Positions 25,502 through 35,732 of a stretch of 64,000 bases of DNA are shown here, one piece after another. Position numbers and translations under genes: made by a program. Source of the stretch: Gloeophyllum trabeum ATCC 11539 (Eukaryota > Basidiomycota > Agaricomycetes > Gloeophyllales > Gloeophyllaceae); NCBI RefSeq assembly GCF_000344685.1, contig NW_006920413.1, positions 1,977,628 through 2,041,627 of the forward strand, in the 5' to 3' direction. The stretch's first letter is position 1, and each line of letters starts with the position of its first letter. The notes under the pieces were generated by a model, which did no database searches, had not been told where the DNA came from, and saw only the letters and a program-made list of their open reading frames with translations.

Positions 25502-26188
25502 TCATGGCTTGTTGTTGTTGATGCGCTCCCTCATGTCTTTTGACCGCTCTCTCATATGCTGTGCGGCGCGCCTTGTGCCCCGAATGCCGACCCACCCTCG
25601 CTGCCCCAGCCAGTTGACCAACTTGGGCGTGAAGCCCGCCGTCAGACCGACCCGGACGGGGAGGAACACGGTCTTGTGGATGGTGTACGCGAGCACGAGC
25701 ATGGCGTAGAGCCCCTCCTGCCCGCCAGCAGCAGCGTGCTGCGACGTGCTCTCGATCTCCTCCCTGCCCGGTTCCGGGGGTGTCGAATGGATCATGCTGG
25801 CCACGTACTCCTTGACCGCGGCGGCAGCCCGGGAGACATGCTCGGCGCCGACGATGTTGATGGCGGCGAAGGAGATGCTAAAGTCGAGGACGGAGAGGAC
25901 GAGGTAGACGCCGAGCGCGTACCAGCCGTAGTACTTGATGAGGTACTTTAGGCGCTGCGAAAGGCTGGCATTGGGCGGGATGCCGGTGGAGGGGTCGTGT
26001 GCAGCTGGCTCGGGGCTGCTGAGGCGAGAGGGGGAGCTGTGGAAGGAGCGCGACGACGAGGGGAGAACGGATGCGCGCAGCGGTTGGGTGCGAAGACGCG
26101 AAGTCAAGGGCAGAAGGGGCGAGGACACGGCGCGCGGGACCAGCGCTCGCAGCAGCGGCAGCCGAGGGATTATACGTCGCGGAATCAT
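25502..26188 (-). CDS. FAM210/DUF1279 mitochondrial membrane protein (yeast NAT2-like)
   Basis: A single exon encodes 228 residues. The first 55 are Arg/Ser/Leu-rich without acidic residues, with RSFHSSPSRLSS near a likely processing site. The DUF1279 domain follows: SLSQRLKYLIKYYGWYALGVY, a membrane span LVLSVLDFSISFAAINIVG, then after a variable linker the closing part IHKTVFLPVRVGLTAGFTPKL and LGQRGWVG. A basic tail (RRAAQHMRERSKDMRERI) ends it. Members sit in the inner mitochondrial membrane; the molecular role is not settled. The gene is convergent with the coiled-coil gene and divergent from S-adenosylmethionine decarboxylase. Confidence 0.87.
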   Translation of the reverse strand: MIPRRIIPRLPLLRALVPRAVSSPLLPLTSRLRTQPLRASVLPSSSRSFHSSPSRLSSPEPAAHDPSTGIPPNASLSQRLKYLIKYYGWYALGVYLVLSVLDFSISFAAINIVGAEHVSRAAAAVKEYVASMIHSTPPEPGREEIESTSQHAAAGGQEGLYAMLVLAYTIHKTVFLPVRVGLTAGFTPKLVNWLGQRGWVGIRGTRRAAQHMRERSKDMRERINNNKP

Positions 26189-26375
26189 GTCGCGAACGGC
26201 GTAAAGAGGCTCGAGGCTGCCTCGCAGGCTTTTGAGTAGCGGCGGCGACGATGCGCACGCAGGCGGCAGCGTCGGGCACGATGACGAGGACGGGTGGCGT
26301 CGGCGCGGGAACAGCCGGAAACACTATCAATCGAATTTTTACTACGATCGATCCTGCGCAAGATTAGCGGTCAGT

Positions 26376-26516
26376 ATGCATCCAATAATTATCCTGCCTT
26401 TGCCTTCGTCCTCGTCGTCGAGCAAGGCGTCGGCTCCGTCTTCAACAGCGTGCAAGCACCGTTTCATGCATCCTAGGAAAGCCCTCTGCGGCAACCTCAA
26501 CTCCCCCTTCCCCTAG
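26376..26516 (+). promoter_or_regulatory. Upstream reading frame before the S-adenosylmethionine decarboxylase start
   Basis: ATG at 26376 opens a 46-codon frame that stops at 26516, only 21 bases before the main ATG at 26538. It begins MHPIIILPLP, then a serine run. If the mRNA starts upstream of 26376 this frame would be translated first and could regulate the polyamine enzyme. Transcript start is unknown. Confidence 0.4.
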
Positions 26517-26537
26517 CGTCCTCAACGTTGACGGATA

Positions 26538-28051
26538 ATGACTGATCAACACCACACAAACCCGCCCTTTGAGGGCCCAGAAAAGCTGCTCGAGATATGG
26601 TTCGCGCCATCGCCAGCCCATGTCCCTGGCGCGGACGCAGCACCTGATGGCAAGCACGGTCTGAGGAAAGTATCTCGGCAGGTCTGGGATGAGGTACTCG
26701 CTATCGTAAAGTGCCAGGTGCTCAGTGTTACCTATGGAGAGGAAATCGATGCCTATCTCTTGAGGTGAGTATAGGCAATCCGTGTTTCGACCTGTTCGCG
26801 ATCAAGGCCGTAGGCCTGCCGACGGTCGTGTGCAGACTGAGCAATCACTGCGAGCCGACAAATGTGATACCATTCATTCTCCCTTGCGCGAGGTCCTTAT
26901 AGATAGCCGATCCCCACACTTGCTAATTTGCCCATGTATTTAAGACGTCGAGACCTCCCAGTATGCTAATGACTCTTCGTACCAGTGAATCCTCGCTCTT
27001 TGTCTCACCCCATCGCCTCATCCTCAAAACATGCGGCACGACGGTCAACCTCCTAGGCCTCCCCCGCATCCTCGAGGTCGCGCGCGAGCACGCCGACCTC
27101 CCGAGCGTCTACCGCCTCTTCTACTCCCGCAAAGCCTTCATGTTCCCCGAGCGCCAGCACGGCCCGCACCGCGACTGGCGCGACGAAGTCAATTTCCTCG
27201 ACGACATCTTCTCCAACGGCGCCGGCTACACCGTCGGCAAGGTCAACGGCGACCACTGGCTGCTCTACATCACCAGCCCCGGCGACGACTCGCCCAACGC
27301 GTCCCTCGCGAACTCGATGACCGAGGCCGCGGACAGCACTGTCGTCCGCGACTCCGAAAATCCCGACGAGACGTTCACCGTGCCTGATTATACCATCGAG
27401 ATCCTCATGACGCACCTCGCTGCTGAGGCGCGCGAGCCATTCTTCACGCCCGACACGCCAGATCTCTCGCCCTCCGAGAACGCACTATCGCTTTCCTCCA
27501 GCATCGGCATCAGCGAGCTTTTTCCCGCTCACCTCACCACCCTCGACGCCTACTCCTTCACGCCATGCGGCTACTCCTCCAACGCCCTCATAAAATGGGG
27601 CTCCCAGGCCGGCGAAGGTGCCGAGTCAGACGAAGGGGGCGAGGGCTACTACACCATCCACGTCACCCCCGAAGAGGGCTGGTCCTACGCCAGCTTCGAG
27701 TGCAACGTCCCGCTGCCGACCACGCCGACCAACAAGGCCGGCAGCATCCCCGACCTGAAGACGCTCATCCGCCGCGTCGTGAACATCTTCCGCCCCGGCC
27801 GGCTCACCCTTACGCTCTTCATCTCCAGCGAGGACAACAGCACCGCGGAAGAGGAGGACGGGCTGAGCGCGATCGAGGCTGCGCAGCGGGCGTTCAAAGC
27901 GGCGCTGACGAACCCGGCGGCCGTGCAGAACGGTGTCAACGGCGCGGACGGGGTCGCGCTCAAGCCCGGCGTCTACAAGAGGACGGACAAGATCAACTAT
28001 GAGTTTGGTGGATACGACTTGGCTTTTGCTACTTTCGAGCTGCGTTCGTGA
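26538..28051 (+). CDS. SPE2: S-adenosylmethionine decarboxylase proenzyme
   Basis: Two exons (26538-26764, 26986-28051) give 430 residues; the intron is long for this window (221 bases). It makes decarboxylated AdoMet, the aminopropyl donor for spermidine and spermine. The proenzyme cuts itself within the motif YLLSESSLFVSP: the bond before Ser78 breaks and Ser78 becomes the pyruvoyl group. The intron lies exactly in this motif (the serine codon AG/T). The conserved KTCGTT (Cys92) follows. Other family blocks are YSRKAFMFPERQ, HRDWRDEVNFLD, the GYTVGKVNGDHW region, and DAYSFTPCGYSSNA with EGWSYASFE near the end. Codon use in exon 2 is very GC-rich at third positions compared with neighbours. 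Confidence 0.96.
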
Positions 28052-28688
28052 AAAGTATCACCTTTACTGTCTTGACATATTTCTCGTGCAAGTCTGTACA
28101 ATATGTACCTCCAGCGTTAGGTAGAGCTTGCTGTCACATGTACGATTAGTCCTTGAATATTGTAACGAACCGCTCCATCGATGTGGTGCCGGAACTCCTC
28201 TCCTACCATGTCCACGAAACCGGGAAAAGCATGGAGACTTGCGCAGGTTGTCGTCACCTGATAGTTTTCGACGCTGCCACACGTGGGTGGCTCCCGGGGA
28301 CAGAAAGTAAGACAAGCCATAGATAGGTAGGCATTAGTTCATGTTATGAGCATATGTAACATACATTTTCCTCCCTCACCGGTCTTGCACTATGAAAGGA
28401 CATGCATGGGTGAAACGCACTGCAAGCAAATAATTACATGGAACTGAACGCGCCTTGCGAGCACCGTTCGACGATTCATAAATAAACGAGATTAGCCTTC
28501 AGGACAGAGCATATTATTGAGATTGGCATTGGCTATCGCTTGACCCCGGAGCTTTCGCCCAAAGGTACACCTCCGGTCTTAGCACGGAGGTTGCAGAGAG
28601 GGCAGAGTCTTGTGAATATCTCTACCATCGGCCAGGTGATGGTTGCCTGGGCAAGAAATTTCAGGAGAGGGCGCTTATACCAGAGAAT
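28052..28688. other. Convergent 3' flank, no gene seen
   Basis: The two neighbouring genes end toward this gap. It contains only short frames in several phases and AT-rich text around 28320-28520. I see no RNA gene or repeat here. Confidence 0.45.
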
Positions 28689-30173
28689 TTAATCACCACT
28701 TACCACCCCGACACGTCGCACCTCGAAGAGCATGGATGATGACGAGCCGTGGCTGCGATGCGCATACACGAGAATATCGTATATCTGCGTCTGCACAGGC
28801 ACTCGCTCGAAGGCCATAGTCCATTCCAAGGACTGGAAGCCTCCGTCTGCCGGTTCCTTTCCATTGGAAGGGCGGCTACGGCCCTGCTCTACGGAATCCA
28901 CCGTCCCATCCATGCGTGCCACATACTCCAGACGGAGTTTCTCTTCGTCGGCGCGGTCCATCTGGAAATACGGGTCTCGAGGAAGTAGGAGAAGGTGGTG
29001 TTTATCGGAGCCACTGCGAATGTGGTGAATTTCCGTCCACATCAGGCGGCGAGGCGATAATGTCGAGACGTCGCCCTTCGATACGGCGCGGGCAAGCTCG
29101 GCGTAGACGTCCGGCGGAAGCGCGGCCGTCTCCTTCAGCTCTGGAGCCAGGTCCTTCAGGTAGGTCGCCAGTGCCTCTTCGAAATTCTGGCGGGTGGGCA
29201 TCTCCATCGCATTCGCCGTTCGAAGGTGTCGGAGGACTGAGTCTGGCAGCGGAGAAAATTCTGGGTTGGTCCAGGGTTCGATGCGGGTCGGCAGGAGCAT
29301 TGTGCGCTGGTCCAAGAAGCAGGACGAAGAGGAGGAGGATTGGTCGTGGAGGCTCGTCTTCGGAGCGAGAGGTGGCAGGTTCGATTTACTCATCCACGCC
29401 GGCTGTACTGGGCGGTCTGCCTTGCGAGCCGGAGCCGGAGCCACACGGGGACGCTCTGGCTGGTTGACTCTTTGATCTGCCTTGATGTGCGATGAGGACG
29501 GTTCGTCGCCGACGTATTCTCGATAGGTTCTTGCGGGGAAGGAGGACTTTTCGGCTAGAGGATCGCCTGCCTCTCCGGATTCATCTGACGGTGGCACGTC
29601 GGACACAAGGAAAGACGCAGATTTTGTGGCGTAAGGAGATGCCGAACCTTCCTTTTGAAGAGCAATGTGCTCTTCGGGAACCTTATGTCTCTTTTTGGGC
29701 GTATAATTACATTCTGCGCCTTCCTCGCTCGCGCAGTGATTGCACACCGGCAGGTTCCGGTCGCACTTTGTTACGAGAGGTCCCGGTTAGCCAGGTCATG
29801 TGAGAATGACCGCCACTCACTTTGAGGTTCTTGATGCGGCATCTATCACATCTAGGGATCCCTCGGTGAGCAGGTGTCGGCAGGGGCGTGTACTTGCAGT
29901 CTTTCCCGTTGGGCCACACGCAATAGTTACATGCAGGAAGCACTCTATCACACTAATAAATTCAACGTCAGGTTAGCGAACAACAACCGTGCCACATATA
30001 CCACTCGCCTTTAGATTGTTGAGGCGGCAGTGATCACACCGAGGTTTTCCTCTACGACCTTTCCATTGTGATTGCCTAGCCATGTAGACCTTCGGATTCG
30101 GAATGCGGATTGTGAGTTGACCATCGTCGCTAGGTGCTCCCATGGAGTCCGTCTCGTCCGGCGATTCAGCCAT
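28689..30173 (-). CDS. Transcription factor with two tandem Zn2Cys6 clusters
   Basis: Three coding exons (30009-30173, 29821-29952, 28689-29765) give 457 residues. Cluster 1 has cysteines at 46, 49, 56, 63, 66 and 74 (CDHCRLNNLKC, then ACNYC); cluster 2 at 90, 93, 100, 107, 110 and 118 (CDRCRIKNLKC, then VCNHC). Each cluster is split by an intron between the Lys and the third Cys. The first intron has a GC donor (GCGAGT), the second GTGAGT. Zn2Cys6 factors bind CGG-type sites in the nucleus. The rest contains a Pro/Ser region and a C-terminal block (EEALATYLKDLAPEL, MWTEIHHIR, LEWTMAFERVPVQTQIYD) of unknown role. A leader intron (30205-30290) is likely just upstream of the start. Confidence 0.85.
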
Positions 30174-31477
30174 AGGCGTAAAATCCGATGGGTGTGATTC
30201 CAGTCTGTAAATACTGAGATCAATGAGAAACACTCATTCGGTGGAAGAAATGCAAATAGACAGTTATATGAATGGACCTTGTCGACTCACGTTGGGCTAG
30301 GGCAAGTAGTCGTGACGTGAGATAAGCCGAGCGACCCTAGATGACGAATCAGGCGAAAGGTCGCGATTTCTGGCCGAAATTTATCAGAACCTCTGCAATG
30401 AACTGCGCTGAACCTTCTTTCAATATTACGTCGCAGGAAGAGTGAGGTAGAAGCGAATTATGTGAGGGCCGGGCGTGTAAGGCTGTCCTAAGTGAGGACG
30501 ACGCATCGACAGCTCGAACTTACTGACCGCGGTGACGTGACAGAAGTGACTTCCATTTTAGGGAGAAGAAACAACGGACACAACTTTCAGTTAGCAAAGC
30601 GGCGCTCCGCCCGCATCGTATTGCTTCTGCCGCTGACGCTCATGGTCATAGATTACTTGTACTACATTTGGTAGCAGTATTTAGAGTGGCATGGAAGAAA
30701 GATTCCCGTGAATGAGGGAGACAGCCAGCTCAGAATCTTACTGGCTGCTTGTCAGCTCCAACCACTTCGGCGGCTCTGTAGCGGCGGTGTTGTCCTGTTA
30801 CACCCGACGGCAATACAGCCATGGTGCAGAATCTTGTGACATAGCAATTTATACGGAACGCAAAGGTACAGCCAAGGGAATCTGATCCACCTTGTTGGTC
30901 GTCGTTCTTATTCACGTTCTTGAGAAGCGCGGTGCTAGGGACTGCCGTGATGACTAAGCAGCTTGTCCCGCGGTGCAAAGATAGTAACGTTGCAGTAGAT
31001 CGTCTGCCTTAGAGGGATGCACGTCCGAGCCAGTGCCGCGACCCTTGCGGCAAATGGAGCTAATAGCAGGAGCCACGTCGCCAAGGCTCAGCCCCTCGCA
31101 TCCAAATCCAATGGTGCAGAACCTGCTTGCTGAGCCGGTACTATCATTCGTAACTTTGTGTTTGGGTCACTGGCAAGACTTGCTCTAAGCTTTCGCCATC
31201 GACTATAGTATTGAGATGATACCTAAGCAGCCCCCATGGAAATGCATACCGATCCCCAATGCCTGAACAGCTGCTGGGGAAAGCCACAACGGCTCGCGAC
31301 AGCCAATAGACTGCCATAGAGCAGGCCAATCATGTTGGTCGTGACATCGGGGTTCGGCTATCAAGGTCGCCGGTACCGTCCGAGCTTTCAGTAGATCACT
31401 ATTAGTATGCTTCCTAGCTTGCACTGCGCACTTGCCTCCCTTTCTCCGGCATACTCGACTCTCTCATTGTCGCAGCC
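30174..31477. other. Long divergent intergenic region, no gene seen
   Basis: About 1.3 kb separates the Zn2Cys6 gene start and the next plus-strand start. Only short unrelated frames occur. The left part holds the probable leader intron and promoter of the Zn2Cys6 gene; the right part ends in a pyrimidine-rich stretch (31430-31470) before the next ATG. I find no tRNA, repeat or conserved protein. Confidence 0.4.
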
Positions 31478-33000
31478 ATGTCGAGCAGCGCTGTCCAGGG
31501 CGTTCTCAGAAGACTCGAGCATTTCATCCCCACGAGTGCCATCCTTAAGGCTCTCGTACCCCAGACTCTGAAAGGTCTATTCTGGGTTCTGATACTGGTG
31601 AATATCCGAGCCTTCCCCTTGTCATGGCATTGTACGTCGCTTCTTTCTCGTCTGGTCTGCTGTTCATCTCAAGCACCTATGCAGTCCGAGTATTCCGGCC
31701 AGTATTTGCGTTGCGCCTCCGTTACCTCTGGATGCGAGTCAAGTTGAGGTTATCTCTGAAGCCGAGCAAGGTCAGGAAGCTGGAGATGGACAACTGGTAT
31801 GGATCCTTGGCACCTGTAGGCGCCGACCCGTTCGACATGACGATAACGTATAATGCCTGGGCCGGTGAGTATGCGCACCTAACTTCTAAGGATTCACATT
31901 TGACGTGTCTTTGCTCTGTCAGGCCCTGAAGATTGCGATTTCAACCTCCACCTTAGCAACTCATGCTATCCAAAGGTGGTTCTTACTATCAGGATCTCGC
32001 TCTTCTCATCTAACGGATCTCAGATCTTGGACAGTGCTCGGTTCAAAGCTGCCCTGGCTATGTTCCCCTCCCTCTTTCCCTGCGGGGGTTGGATAGCACT
32101 AGCGGGTAAGCAGACTCCCACGAGTCCAATGTTTAGCTCTACACCAGGTGATTAATTTCCGCTACCGTCGGGCAGGAACACATCATAGTTTCATCCGCGA
32201 AATCCCTATGTTCGCCAAGTATGAATTACGAATGAACGTGGGCAGCTGGGACAACAAATGGGTACGTAGAATCAACCCTCTTGTGTGGCTCGCGCCGACC
32301 TCTTTAATCATCGTAGGTATACATTGTCGTCCGATTTGTGACCCATCCCAAAAACAAGGGCAAGGGGAGGAAGAGTCAGGGTCAGACCCCTCCGGCTGAA
32401 ACAAACGGATCCGTGCCTACCTCCCTCCCATCCGTTCCACCCTTCCATACCCCAGCCACGCCCATTTCTATCCCGGCTACCCCAGCCAACCCCGTGGTAC
32501 CTGATGCAAACCGCGCTGACTCGTCCTCCACCGTCAACGAGACCGTGCGCCAGCTCGCGAAGGCGCAGATGGCCACCGAAGAACCGGATGGCGCGACCCT
32601 GCACTGCGTCGCGGTGTCCCAGATCGTCTTCAAGCACGGGCGGATCACGATCCCTCCCGCAATCGTCCTGGCCATGAACGGATTCTGCGGGCCCATTTCG
32701 GAGGGTGGCGCGCCCTCCTATGCCGATGTGGCGAAGGAGGACGCGTCGAAGCCCGCCCAGCCGCAGCGCTACTCCCCCGCGAACCCGCCGCCGTACTGGG
32801 CGCAGGTGAGCGAGCTCACTAAGTTGTCGAACCAGAAGGCACTCCGGGAGTTTCTGCGCGGCGGGTGGAAGACCGTGCCGGAGGGCGAGAGGTGGTGGGA
32901 AACCGCGTTGGACGGGGAGATTGAGAAGAGGAGGCGGGAGCGGTTTGACGTTCTCAACTCGGTTAGGATCGGGATTGACGGGGCCAGGCACCTGCGGTGA
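31478..33000 (+). CDS. Hotdog-fold thioesterase-like membrane-anchored protein
   Basis: Six exons (31478-31631, 31685-31864, 31923-31975, 32024-32105, 32176-32261, 32317-33000) join in phase to 412 residues. The N-terminus has a hydrophobic segment (LKGLFWVLILVNIRAFPLSWHF). The hotdog core reads VGADPFDMTITYNAWAG, then CDFNLHLSNSCYPKILDSAR with the family NxHxSNSxY pattern, FIREIPMFAKYELR, and WVYIVVRFVTH. This resembles the THEM6/4HBT-like group found widely in fungi, which may hydrolyse or bind acyl-CoA, though a substrate is not known. A Pro/Thr-rich insertion (about residues 205-250) interrupts the domain, and the C-terminus ends in a charged helix with RRRERFDVLNSVR. The insertion is written in GC-rich codons. 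Confidence 0.8.
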
Positions 33001-33442
33001 GCACTGTCGTGGAGCCGCGCTGGTTCTTCTGCATAGAGCATAGAATATAGTATTAGGTTTGATAATTTGTATCCTTGCGAGATTACTTGTGTCTAATATT
33101 ATTACAAGCACGGGGTTATATATGGTCAACAGTGAGCCTCGCCTGTATATGACCTACAGCCTCGGACGCGTCATATTTCGGGCGAGGCACGAAGTGCGAT
33201 CCTGTGACATACGGCTAATGCATTGTTTCTCGAAAGCAATACGAGAGCTCATCCAGGCGCAATGCACTTCCTCCACTGTACGTTTGTGGATGCAAGACAA
33301 GTGATCATTGAGATGCGAAAAGAAGCCCAGTCATTGTGAAGGTTGTACAATTATAATGCTATGCTATGAAAGGTATGAACGATGCGATTGTGGTGGTAAC
33401 ATTACATGCGGTGATCTCAGAATCCAAGCTCTATGCCCCAAG
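33001..33442. other. Convergent intergenic stretch, no gene seen
   Basis: AT-rich 3' flanks of the two convergent genes. No supported feature. Confidence 0.4.
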
Positions 33443-35450
33443 TCAAACGTTGAAGTCCTCAACTTCGTACGAACGTCCGTACTGCTGCGCATCCTCTTCG
33501 TCGGAGTCGGCGTCCAGATCAATCATCGCCTCGTCTTGCGACGAAGGTCCCGGCATGAAGGTGTCTTCGTCGTACCTGAGGCGCTGCTGCTCCCTCATGG
33601 CCCTTTGTTCCTCCACCTCCTGGAGCGTGCGCCGACGCACTCGGGACAGGACGCGATCGAGCTGGTAGAAGTTATCGTCGTTCATCGCAAACTTCTGATG
33701 TTTTCGGCCCTTGATGTGCTATACAAGTGACATGGGTCAAGTTATGATACAGCCAAAACAGCGCGTAGACCCACCTCCTTGAAGTCTTCAAACTTGACTC
33801 GGCAACTCTCACAATACCCTGGTTTAGACTTCTCGTCTCGTTTCGGCAACCTCAGGGTACTTGTGCTTCGACTCTTCTTCAGCTGAGCACGACGCTCGGG
33901 GATGCTGAGGGGAGGACCCATGTCGCCAAGCTTGCCATTCGCATCGGCAGTGTTCCCGTTGTTGGCGGCGGTGACCCGGCGAGACGTCGTGACCTGCTGT
34001 TCCAACCTATCGCGGAGTGCTGCAGGTAACTGCAAAGTTTGCAACGGGCCGCTGGCCATGCTGGTGGTGCCGGCAGTCGAAGTGATATTCACGCTGTTGC
34101 CGGAGGCAGCGATGTATGCACCAGTAGAAGCGAGATATCCAGACGCATTGACCGATCCAGAATTGTCACCTTTCCAATCCAACAGCTCGTCGAACCCAAG
34201 TTCGGGGTTCGTCACCCGACGGTGGAGGTTATTCATCGACACCGTACGCCTGAGGTCGCCCTGCCTGGGCTGCACTTGCATCTGCTCTTTCTTGCGTTCC
34301 CTTCTGAGCTTCGCCTTGACGCACTCTCGCTCTTTGGCGTCCTCTTTCTCCGCGAGTTGAGCCTTCTCCCAGCGCCTCTGCTCCTTCTCATTATATTCCA
34401 CGAATGGACCGCGTGCTCGAGGATGGCAGTAGAGAATGGGCCATGCACCCCTTTCAACCCCGTCTTTGCCCTTGGAGATGGTGTACTCTAGGGCATGAAT
34501 CGTTGCAAGCTCCTGTTTCATGTCCTCAACCAACAAGAAATAGCTAGATTTGGAGAAGTATTGATAGTTGTGACGCTTTTGAGTCGGATCCCGTTCTGTG
34601 GTGGTACCGCGCAGTCGCTCCGTCAGCAACAGGCGCTGGAGGTCACGGCCCGTTCTGCTCATCCCAGTGGCAGGCTGTAAGAGTTGCGGACGCGACGCTG
34701 TAGTCGACGAAGCCAGGGGCGCGAGACATCGTTCCAGGACGCTCTGTAACTTCACAGTATCCCAGATCTTGATGCCAAAGTCAACAGCTTTTAGAACGAC
34801 TGCATCATAGAGACACGCATTCTTCTCTCTTCAAGACGACTCCATTAGCCTCAGCAATGACAGAGAGACAAGAGCAGCACACTAACCCTCTGAGTTTAAA
34901 AGGACTGCCGAGCAAAGACTGGGTGGTACCTTTCGGATTGCTATTCTCCTTGTTCGCCCGATCGCCAGGCGGAGGTATGGGTTTGTTGGTCACCAGATGC
35001 GTCACATCGTTCGAGAAGAAGTCCTCGACACGCTGCAGGTGAAAGTTAGACCCTTCTCCTCATTCACGGAGTGGAAAGCCATACCCCGCCCAGTTGTTCG
35101 ATTTTTGCCGTTAATCGCTCCTGCGTAGCGGCTTCTTCGGGGTTAAGAACATCAAGGTCAAAGTAGAAGGACCATTGCGGAAACGCCTTTGTATACTTGA
35201 TCTGAAAATCCCGCTTCTGCTTCTCCCGTTCCAGCCGCCTCTGCTCCTTCTCCTTGCGCTCTTCGTCCTGTACCGGGACAGGTGGCAAAGCTCTGGCTCG
35301 CTTAGCAGAGTCCTTTACAGCACCGGCGTCGAAAGCAGCATCCGGCGACCTCGCCCGCTTCCCGACTGGTAGGCCGCCCTTCAGAAGCCTCCCGGGATCC
35401 ACTACACCGGGCAAAGGGCGCGATAGCAAAGGGCGACGAACGGTAGCCAT
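33443..35450 (-). CDS. DBF4: DBF4-type regulatory subunit of the Cdc7 replication kinase
   Basis: Four exons (35085-35450, 34887-35032, 33775-34828, 33443-33718) give 613 residues. A BRCT-like motif N lies at about 90-185, with VEDFFSNDVTHLVTNKPIP and later VDFGIKIWDTVKL. Motif M is seen around residues 250-285 (GVERGAWPILYCHPRARGPF). The Dbf4 zinc finger, motif C, is PGYCESCRVKFEDFKE followed across the last intron by HIKGRKHQKFA. The acidic C-terminus (DLDADSDEEDAQQYG) follows. Dbf4 activates Cdc7 to phosphorylate MCM and fire origins. I chose the ATG at 35450; an in-frame ATG at 35552 would add 34 residues. An ACGCGT box lies 108 bases upstream of the chosen start. Confidence 0.93.
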
Positions 35451-35557
35451 TGGGATCTTCGACGACGAGGCTCGCGTTGCTGATGCTGCCGTTGCTGCGT
35501 CGAGGCAAGAAACAAGAATAGTGGTGGGCGCAATCAAGAAGACACGCTTCAACGCCG

Positions 35558-35563
35558 ACGCGT
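35558..35563. promoter_or_regulatory. ACGCGT (MCB-type) box near the DBF4 start
   Basis: One ACGCGT palindrome lies about 108 bases upstream of the chosen DBF4 start, in the divergent gap shared with the gamma-tubulin complex gene. In yeasts this is the binding site of the G1/S factor MBF. A single six-base site can occur by chance. Confidence 0.3.
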
Positions 35564-35732
35564 GGAACTTGATGCACGCACCATCGCCGCTGGACGTGTC
35601 GAGATCACGTGCAGACGCGAAGAGCCACAGTCTTACGTAATTGCCTTCTCCTCACTGGACGCGCTCCATCTCAGCCTACTGAGGCGCGCCTGTGGCAACA
35701 GCCTGGCCACGCGAATTTGCAGTGTACACCCG

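Noticed and set aside
32308..33129. A 273-codon minus-strand open frame
   Set aside because: It overlaps the last exon of the thioesterase-like gene on the other strand. GC-rich codons keep the opposite strand free of stops.
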